Assembly: GCA_964429355.1 (NCBI GenBank)
Contig: CAYSCH010000099.1
Span: forward strand, 1 to 25,354
Source: JAAYAY01 sp964429355
GTDB lineage: Bacteria > Planctomycetota > Planctomycetia > Pirellulales > Thermoguttaceae
Reading direction: 5' to 3'
DNA length: 25,354 bases
Positions 1-6,330 of this stretch are shown piece by piece. The notes beneath the pieces are model-generated. The model saw only the letters and a list, made by a program, of their open reading frames with translations, did no database searches and was not told where the DNA came from. A program made the translations under genes and the position numbers. Numbering within the stretch: the stretch's first letter is position 1; every line of letters begins with the position of its first letter.

Positions 1-29
1 CCCTCAACTTCCAGCGTTTTGAGGATGTC

Positions 30-500
30 TCATTGATGGCCGCGTGAGGTATAGTTGCCCTGAGCACCTTCGGCACCCGATCTCATCCCGCCACTGCCCC
101 CCTTTGCCGGCGCCGAACCGTCAGAAGGGCAGTTGAACGCCGCAATCTGGGCATCTCGAACCGCCGGATTCACATCCATCACCCAGAGCTGGGTGTCGGC
201 CATGTAAAGATCGTAGAGAGGCTGTTGCTCGATGAACGGCCAGATCTCCTGCGCCCAACACGTTCGCTGATGGAGTTGACCGGCCTCAATAAACCCGTAC
301 GGAAACTTCTTGAACGTGTCGTGATAGTTGTGCATCGCCAAGCCAAGCTGCTTGAGATTGTTGGTGCACTGCGAACGACGCGCCGCTTCTCGGGCCGCCT
401 GCACTGCCGGCAACAGCAGCGCAATCAAAATTCCAATGATGGCAATCACCACCAGAAGCTCCACAAGGGTGAATCCCTTGCACAACCTGGGTCTCGACAT
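30..500 (-). CDS. DUF1559-type prepilin-like protein, short C-terminus
   Basis: Pseudopilin-like protein of the family that is greatly expanded in planctomycetes; it is probably processed by a prepilin peptidase and held in the membrane by its N-terminal helix. The N-terminus has the class III signal KGFTLVELLVVIAIIGILIA followed by LLPAVQAAREAARRSQCTNN, the DUF1559 hallmark, then the usual NLKQLGLAMHNYHD segment. The ATG at 500 is chosen over upstream codons because it is preceded by AGGAGG and places the KGFTLVE signal near the N-terminus. The product is 156 residues. From what I know of the family, members usually run to about 300 residues, and here a TGA stop follows GNYTSRGHQ, where the conserved second half should continue. 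It may therefore be a truncated or decaying gene, or carry a sequencing error. A strong promoter-like sequence lies about 125 bases upstream. Confidence 0.8.
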   Translation of the reverse strand: MSRPRLCKGFTLVELLVVIAIIGILIALLLPAVQAAREAARRSQCTNNLKQLGLAMHNYHDTFKKFPYGFIEAGQLHQRTCWAQEIWPFIEQQPLYDLYMADTQLWVMDVNPAVRDAQIAAFNCPSDGSAPAKGGSGGMRSGAEGAQGNYTSRGHQ

Positions 501-838
501 GGGGAACCCTCCTCCTAATGAAATGGATAAGAACCAAAGGTCCAAACCGCACACGGCGACTTCTGCAGCATGTTTCCCCCTCACCTCACCGCGACCGTTT
601 CTTAACATCTACGTTAGCAAATGGCGCCCTGATTGTAATGGTCGTAGGCTGTCTGTCAAGCAATTTGGAAAACCAGAAACCAGGTTCTGCATCCTGGCCC
701 CGCCGGATGGAACAGACTTGTCGCACTGAAAATCGCCAACAGTCTGCCGGTCCGCGACGATCGTGCGCTCAACTTCAATCGCAGACTCCAGTTAGGGCCG
801 GTTGCCCCGGGCGGCCCAGGATCTTCTCTACCCGCCCG
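501..838. other. Gene-free stretch between DUF1559 and HzsA-like genes
   Basis: About 340 bases with no convincing gene on either strand. It holds the promoter described at 632-659 and the ribosome binding site (AGGAGG) just before 500. I see no clear terminator for the large gene that ends at 839. Confidence 0.5.
632..659 (-). promoter_or_regulatory. Near-consensus sigma-70 promoter for the DUF1559 gene
   Basis: On the minus strand TTGACA (659-654) is followed after exactly 16 bases by TACAAT (637-632). This is a perfect -35 box and a -10 box one base off consensus. It points toward the DUF1559 start at 500, which would give a leader of about 125 bases. The location is between genes, where a promoter is expected. 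No transcript data are available. Confidence 0.55.
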
Positions 839-3800
839 TCAATCCACCGGGCCGGGGCGAAAAACCTGCGGCGCCGTCTTGATTCTGGGCCGGATCGCGA
901 GCCAGTCGATGCCCTGAAAATCGGGATCTTCCATGGCACGGATTTCCTCCTGGCCCAGGTAGGGGCACATGGTGTCCACCCAGACCATCAGCCGCTGAAG
1001 ACTGACCGGATCGACGCGAACCTCGTGATGCTGGCCGCTGGATGCGATCTCGATGAGGCGGCTGTTGTAGGAAAGCTGCTGCATCGGCTCGGGAGTGACG
1101 TAAGCGGCCGGGTCGACCGTCCCATATCCCTCCACCATGATCATGTTGGCGATCCCGAAACCGGGCGGCGGGTTCTCCGGTTTCTGGTAGGCGGTGCCCC
1201 AGCTGGGGCGGCCGATCAGGGTCAGGTAGGTCTCGTCAAACGACAGGAATGTGGTCCGGGGGGTCATGTCGAATGTCTTTCGGCCTTCGCCCTCGCCCTG
1301 ATGACACTTGCCACAGTATTGGTCGAGAACCGGGCGGACATAACGATCGAAACTGACCGTGTCATCGCTCCACGGCGGCGGCTCGATCGTGCTCGGCTCC
1401 CTGGAAATGGCGATCGAGGTGTTGGGCAACTCGGGCGTGGTACTGTGGGATTCGTGACACCCGAGGCAGCCTCGCCGTTCGCCCGGCATCGCCCCGGTGA
1501 AACTCCGCATCGTCTGCAGGGCCCGATGCTGATCGTCCAGGAGCTGGAAATGCAGGGCCATACCCGCGGGGATCCGAAAATTGACGGACCCGTCTTCTTC
1601 CACCGGCACCGTGCCTAGAATGCGTTTGACGCCTTCCGACTGGACCGCCGAAACGACCGGCCCCGTCGACAGGTAGGGACGGTGGTCCCAGTAGGTGTAC
1701 GTCTTGGGCTCGATGTTGAGCACGCGAAGGTATCGGACCTTGCCGCGCAGGGCGTCGGGGGCTCCGTAGAGGACGTTGGCACTGAAAAGGGTGCCTTCCA
1801 GCCGCGTCGCCTCGGCGGTTTTCTTCGGCCACTCCACCCGATCGGCGATCAGCGGCGGCCGGACGCGAGGCCGCACCGGCAGCGCGTGGAAGATGTGGTT
1901 TGAGCCCTCGTAGATCAGCTCCCGGTTGCCCTCGATATCCATCAGGTAGAGAACAAACTTGCCGGCGCATTCGGCCGAGACGAGGAAGTCACGCGGGCCA
2001 AGCGGATAGGGAGAGTAATAGGCCGCGTACTGCCCGGCGGCGTGGTAGTGAGGCGATTCGATCGGATCGACCGGGCCGTTCCCCGATTCGGGCCAGGCGA
2101 CGTCCGCTGTGACCTTGGTCAGGCCCTGGGGGAAGTTGTAGCCGCCGTCGGGATCGATGATCCCCACGGAGCCGGCGAACCAGTCGTGATGGGCACTGCC
2201 GGTGAACATCACCCGGCGGCTGCCTGGGATGCTGCGGGCATCCTTGAGCAGGTCCGGCCAGACGCTCTGGTTGCCCCAGAAGGTGGCCACGCCGGACCCG
2301 TCGGGGTTGACCGTCCACAGCTTCTGGGCTCGCCAAAGGGGCTTGTCGGTGTATTCCCAGCGGGTGTAGATGATGCGGCCGTCTTCCATCACGGACGGGA
2401 GGTAATCCGGCTCGTTGTTGCGCGAGATGAGGTAGATATTGCTGCCGTCGACATCGGCCCGGGCGAGGACAAAGGCATTGGTCGGCGGCATGCACCGCAC
2501 ATAGGTGTGCCCGCGGGTGGTGGAGAAGACGATGTGCTTCTGGTCGGGGAGATAGATGGGATCGAAGTCGTCGTAGCAACCGTCGGTAAGCTGAGTCAGG
2601 CCCGAACCGTCGATTTGGACTTCATAGAGGTGGAAGGCCTTCTCGTTGTGCGGTTTGAAGCAGAACAGGACCTTCTGGCCGTCGTACGAGACATCCGGAC
2701 GCCAGAAGGAGCCGTGGAGCGGTTCCTGGGGCATGAGCTGGCGGACATTGCCGTCCGGGCCGAGGCCTTGGAGAATCACCAGCTTCCCGCCGGGCACTGC
2801 CATATAGCCCAACCGGTGACGCGTTTCGTGTCGCCACTCGCTCCCTTGCGGGAAGGGCATGTCGACCATGAGAATGCGATCGAAGTCGAGCACCGGATTG
2901 GCCAGCACTATGGAACGTTTGACCCGCCTGGCAGCGAAGTACAGTTCCGCATCCTCGCCGCGCAGCGACTCCGCCCGCTGCTGGAGCCGATCCAACTCGG
3001 CAAGCTGCTGGCGGAAATCAACACTGCCGGCATGCTCCTTGGCCAGCCGGGCGGCCAGGGCCCTGGTCCAGGCGATTTCCTCGAGCGTGCGCTGACTGCT
3101 CGGATGCCCGTCGGCCTGGTGGAGCCAGTCGCGGCGGAGGAGTTCTTCCGCCTCGGCGCCGCTGCGAGTGCGGGTCGGGGGTGTGGCGGGAGGTACGTAA
3201 GGCGCAACCGCCTCACGCTCGAAGGGACGGAATTGAACGCGACTCCCGGCGGCGAGCATCAATTCGATCCAACGGGGTGAGCAAGACGCCGTCTCTCCCG
3301 CCGCAAGAAGCCCTTCGGCCTCCTTCCCGATCTGGTCGACTTCGGCCCACCTGCGGAGATCTTCCTCCGTCATGCCATTCCTCTGGCTCTCGGTGAGCGG
3401 GCGATACTCGGTCATCAGGGCCACGAGACGCTCGAGCGGAAGACGATGAACTTGGCCTTCGTCACCCTGAACGTACGCGGCGGGCGTGAGGCCCGTATAG
3501 GAGCTGAAACGGCGGAGCTCTTCCGGGAAGTCCCTGGCCACGCGTCTGGACATGGCGGCAGCCAGGGGCAAGTTGAGCTCGGCATGCTCTTGCGTAACCT
3601 GTCGGCGGGCTTCGCTGAGCGATTCCGCGAAGGTGCCTTTCGCGACGTAGATCTGAGCCAGGGCCTTCTCCTGCTCGCGAATCTGGTCCAGTTGGGCCTC
3701 GCGGCCGGGGGCGTAGAGGCGGCCAATCTCCTCGGCGCTGTGGGCAACGCTGTAGAGCTCCAGTTCGTCCATGGCGCCTCGGAAACACTCACTGCCATTG

Positions 3801-4396
3801 GAGGAGCCGATGCAGGCCGGGGCGTTGCCGCCCGAGACGATCGCTCCCGGCCTGTCCAGCGACCCCACCTCCTGGCCGTCGAGGTAGACCCGCATCGCCT
3901 TTCCGTCGAAGGTGGCCGCCACGTGGTGCCAGAGTCCGTCCAGGAGACAAGCCGGGTCGATGGGAGCGTCGCACTCAATGTAGCCGCCGACGTTCAGTCC
4001 GAGCGAAAGAATCGAGCCATTGTTCTGAAAGGAGAAGAGGAGCCGGTTATCGCCGTCGTCCTTGCGGAAGATCTCGTTATACTGATCGAAGCCTTCCGGG
4101 CGGACCCAGGCGCTGAAGGTGACTTGCGGGAGGGTGGCGAAATCCTCGTGGGCTTCCACGGCAAGCTGATGCTGACCCTCGAAATGGACTGCTCCCTCCA
4201 GCAGGCCGGGGGTCGCTTTCAGGGCGGCGGAGGTCGTTCGAAGTGCGGCATCGTGCCCACGGCCGGACTGGTCCGGCCAGCGTTCCGCCTCGGGACCGTT
4301 GAATGTCCAGTGGGCAATCCGGCCCGAGGCGTCGGTGCGGGACGTGAAGATCGTGAGCGAAACCAATACCAGCAGCGTCGCATGGAACCTGATCAC
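839..4396 (-). CDS. Exported LamG / HzsA-like beta-propeller protein with two CxxCH haem motifs
   Basis: Very large exported protein of about 1,185 residues. Order of parts: a Sec signal peptide (hydrophobic stretch HATLLVLVSLTIF, cleavage near TDA-SG), a LamG/concanavalin-like domain (about 25-235, starting RIAHWTFNG), a helical linker, a TolB/WD40-like beta-propeller (about 505-845, blades with DGSGLTQLTDG and DVDGSNIYLI), and a C-terminal domain with two c-type haem motifs, CLGCH (977-981) and CGKCH (1028-1032). The propeller plus two haem sites match the HzsA-related family, named for the hydrazine synthase alpha subunit. No HzsB/C-like gene is nearby, so hydrazine synthesis is not implied; a periplasmic redox or binding role is only inferred. 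Start: a GTG at 4396 has GGAG 7 bases upstream; an in-frame TTG at 4420 would add 8 residues but lacks a clear binding site. Confidence 0.85.
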   Translation of the reverse strand: MIRFHATLLVLVSLTIFTSRTDASGRIAHWTFNGPEAERWPDQSGRGHDAALRTTSAALKATPGLLEGAVHFEGQHQLAVEAHEDFATLPQVTFSAWVRPEGFDQYNEIFRKDDGDNRLLFSFQNNGSILSLGLNVGGYIECDAPIDPACLLDGLWHHVAATFDGKAMRVYLDGQEVGSLDRPGAIVSGGNAPACIGSSNGSECFRGAMDELELYSVAHSAEEIGRLYAPGREAQLDQIREQEKALAQIYVAKGTFAESLSEARRQVTQEHAELNLPLAAAMSRRVARDFPEELRRFSSYTGLTPAAYVQGDEGQVHRLPLERLVALMTEYRPLTESQRNGMTEEDLRRWAEVDQIGKEAEGLLAAGETASCSPRWIELMLAAGSRVQFRPFEREAVAPYVPPATPPTRTRSGAEAEELLRRDWLHQADGHPSSQRTLEEIAWTRALAARLAKEHAGSVDFRQQLAELDRLQQRAESLRGEDAELYFAARRVKRSIVLANPVLDFDRILMVDMPFPQGSEWRHETRHRLGYMAVPGGKLVILQGLGPDGNVRQLMPQEPLHGSFWRPDVSYDGQKVLFCFKPHNEKAFHLYEVQIDGSGLTQLTDGCYDDFDPIYLPDQKHIVFSTTRGHTYVRCMPPTNAFVLARADVDGSNIYLISRNNEPDYLPSVMEDGRIIYTRWEYTDKPLWRAQKLWTVNPDGSGVATFWGNQSVWPDLLKDARSIPGSRRVMFTGSAHHDWFAGSVGIIDPDGGYNFPQGLTKVTADVAWPESGNGPVDPIESPHYHAAGQYAAYYSPYPLGPRDFLVSAECAGKFVLYLMDIEGNRELIYEGSNHIFHALPVRPRVRPPLIADRVEWPKKTAEATRLEGTLFSANVLYGAPDALRGKVRYLRVLNIEPKTYTYWDHRPYLSTGPVVSAVQSEGVKRILGTVPVEEDGSVNFRIPAGMALHFQLLDDQHRALQTMRSFTGAMPGERRGCLGCHESHSTTPELPNTSIAISREPSTIEPPPWSDDTVSFDRYVRPVLDQYCGKCHQGEGEGRKTFDMTPRTTFLSFDETYLTLIGRPSWGTAYQKPENPPPGFGIANMIMVEGYGTVDPAAYVTPEPMQQLSYNSRLIEIASSGQHHEVRVDPVSLQRLMVWVDTMCPYLGQEEIRAMEDPDFQGIDWLAIRPRIKTAPQVFRPGPVD

Positions 4397-4433
4397 GGCG
4401 GATCTCCGTTTCACGGTCAACGGTCAGTCAAAG

Positions 4434-4655
4434 TTAAATGGGGCGAGTACTATTGTAAGCTGCCAAAAGCTGGTATGCGACACCTATCGCCACGCCGGCG
4501 GAAAAAGCCATCAGCCACCACCCGGCAACGTAGTTTCCAAACGAAAACAGCACCAGAAACGCCTCACAGGCGGCGACCGGCGCTGCAGTGCAGACGGCCG
4601 TCAGCAGAATGGCGGTGCATACCCGGATGGCTTTGCGCAGAGAGGAGCCGGGCAT
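4434..4655 (-). CDS. Small two-helix membrane protein, function unknown
   Basis: A 73-residue reading frame with two hydrophobic segments: AILLTAVCTAAPVAAC (about 15-30) and a second one from about 48 to 66 (WWLMAFSAGVAIGVAYQLL). The start ATG at 4655 is preceded by AAAGGCCAGGG. The stop lies 37 bases before the GTG start of the large HzsA-like gene on the same strand, so the two may be co-transcribed. I do not recognise a family. The hydrophobic composition and the tight spacing argue for a real gene, but its small size and the open frames on the other strand leave doubt. Confidence 0.45.
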   Translation of the reverse strand: MPGSSLRKAIRVCTAILLTAVCTAAPVAACEAFLVLFSFGNYVAGWWLMAFSAGVAIGVAYQLLAAYNSTRPI

Positions 4656-5192
4656 GGCGATCCCTGGCCTTTACCGTAACATGCAATTGGACCTGACTCG
4701 AGTCTGGCCGGCGCGATCTTTGGCCCCCGGGCGAAGAATGTCGATTCGACCACGGAACGTATCGCCCCCGTCTCCAGCCTCGCTGGCCAATGTACCGGGC
4801 ACGGCCAGGCCCGGCAAGGCGACCAAACGCTGATTTTGACGGTTTGAATCTTCGGGCTGCCCCTCTCCGAAGGCCCACGATATCTTTGCGTCCTCGGAAA
4901 ACCGTTTGTTCCGAACGCATCCATCGTCGATCAGGACGTGTGCGAATTATTACCACATCCGTTAATGAACTTCGGGCCGGGCGCGTTGTGGAGTCAAGCC
5001 GAGGCGAAGCGACGACTTCGAGACAGCCAGTTCTCGGATGTTCGCGCAGATTTCGCTTGCCCGGAACGGGGCCGCCGCGAAAATTCCACTAGGAGTCAAC
5101 TGTTGTCGCCAGGCGACATGTTCTGCAGCAATAGATTCGATCCCAAGGCCTGCACGATCCAGTGCGAGGCCGCCGCGGGAAGGAGAGAATTG
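4656..5192. other. Divergent intergenic region
   Basis: About 540 bases between the minus-strand membrane protein and the plus-strand ferritin. It must hold promoters for both directions, but I see no boxes close to consensus. Both strands have open frames here, none with a recognisable protein pattern. No Fur-like palindrome stands out upstream of the ferritin gene. Confidence 0.4.
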
Positions 5193-5672
5193 ATGATTCA
5201 TACCGATATCCAGAACGCCTTGAACCAGCAGAGCAACGAGTATTTCCAGGGATGGTACTTCTACCGGACTGGGGCGGCCTATTGTGAAGAGATCAACCTG
5301 CGCGGCATTGCCAGTTGGATGCGCGAGCGGGCGGAGAAAAAATCCCGCCAGGCAACCAAGGTGTCTGACTTCTTGCTGCAGTGCCGCGGCCATGTCGAGC
5401 ACCAGCCGATCCTCCCGCCAAGAGATACCTGGAATTCGCCCCTGGAGCTGATCGAGAACGCGATCGAACTGGAGCAGCGGCTTGGAGAATCTGTGGGGCA
5501 GATCATGAATCTCGCGCTGTCCAGCCGCGATCATTCCACGCACGATTTTCTGGAACCGTTCGCCCGGGACCAGGCTCAGGCCGAGGGGGAATTGGATCGG
5601 GTTGCCGAACGCTTGAAGCTCGTCGGCGATTCGCCCGCCGGTCTGTTCATGCTCGACGTGGCGCTCGTCTGA
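5193..5672 (+). CDS. Ferritin-fold protein with degenerate ferroxidase centre
   Basis: A 159-residue protein that aligns along its whole length with bacterial non-haem ferritin (FtnA): LNQQSNEYFQGWYFY (helix A), CEEINLRGIASWMRERA (helix B), WNSPLELIENAIELEQRL (helix C), DHSTHDFLEPFARDQ (helix D) and the end LVGDSPAGLFMLD. Ungapped alignment to E. coli FtnA numbering places Y at position 17, K at 50, Q at 53 and A at 130, where the iron ligands E17, E50, H53 and E130 are expected; only E94 and Q127 remain. The fold is clear, but iron oxidation by the usual diiron site looks unlikely. The ATG at 5193 follows AAGGAG at 8-9 bases; a longer in-frame extension upstream has no ferritin similarity. 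The next gene begins 200 bases downstream. Confidence 0.85.
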   Translation: MIHTDIQNALNQQSNEYFQGWYFYRTGAAYCEEINLRGIASWMRERAEKKSRQATKVSDFLLQCRGHVEHQPILPPRDTWNSPLELIENAIELEQRLGESVGQIMNLALSSRDHSTHDFLEPFARDQAQAEGELDRVAERLKLVGDSPAGLFMLDVALV

Positions 5673-5872
5673 CCAGGCTGGACCAATCGGCAACATGATT
5701 CGGTCGTGCATTTCGTCCCCCTCGCTGAATGGACGGCACTGCCCGAAGAAAGGCACTCCTGAAGGGCGAATGACGCCGGCCGGAATCAGTTCCGCCTCCA
5801 AGCGGTTCCTTCCAGCGGAATCCTCAACGCCGGAGAGATTCTTCGATTCGGCGGCATCCTGGAGCAACCTCG

Positions 5873-6319
5873 ATGAAACACGAGATGGTCGGACGTCCCA
5901 TGGAGATCCTGTTGGTCGAGGACGATCTTCTCCAGGCCCGATTGGCTATTGAGGCCCTCAAACGCGGCGGGATCCTGCATCGTATGACCCTCGTTCGCGA
6001 TGGGCAGGAGGCCCTTGATTTCCTCCGGCGACAAGGTGTGTTTGCCAGGGTTCCCTCCCCCGACTTGATTCTGTTGGATTTGCGGCTGCCGAAGGTCGAT
6101 GGCCTGGAAGTGCTGCTGGCGGTAAAAGGAGACGACCAACTCACTCGGATCCCCGTTGTGATCATGACCTCGTCGCAAGAGGAAGAAGACCGATTGCGAT
6201 GCCTGATGTTGAACGTCGAGGCCTACATGACCAAGCCGGTCCGCTTGGCCGAGTTCCTTTCCCTCGTCAAGGAGTTGAAACGATTCTGGCAGGAGGACGT
6301 GATCTTGCCGAGCGTGTGA
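5873..6319 (+). CDS. Single-domain response regulator (CheY/Rcp1-like)
   Basis: A 148-residue receiver domain with no output domain. Visible features: the acidic pair in LLVEDD (about 16-18), the phospho-acceptor D69 in LILLDLRLPK, T99 in VVIMTSS, and K121 in YMTKPV. It resembles the Rcp1-type regulators paired with phytochrome or hybrid kinases, in which the receiver relays phosphate. The ATG at 5873 has GGAG eight bases upstream; later ATGs at 5885 and 5900 are less well placed. The stop codon overlaps a possible GTG start of the kinase gene (GTGA), so the pair is almost certainly translated together and works in one phosphorelay. Confidence 0.9.
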   Translation: MKHEMVGRPMEILLVEDDLLQARLAIEALKRGGILHRMTLVRDGQEALDFLRRQGVFARVPSPDLILLDLRLPKVDGLEVLLAVKGDDQLTRIPVVIMTSSQEEEDRLRCLMLNVEAYMTKPVRLAEFLSLVKELKRFWQEDVILPSV

Positions 6320-6330
6320 GTGGCGGTTTC

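Noticed and set aside
2042..3280. 412-codon plus-strand frame
   Set aside because: It is antisense to the large HzsA-like gene, with no recognisable motif or binding site.
4962..5867. 301-codon minus-strand frame over the ferritin gene
   Set aside because: The plus-strand ferritin aligns along its full length with a known fold; the minus frame has no family pattern.
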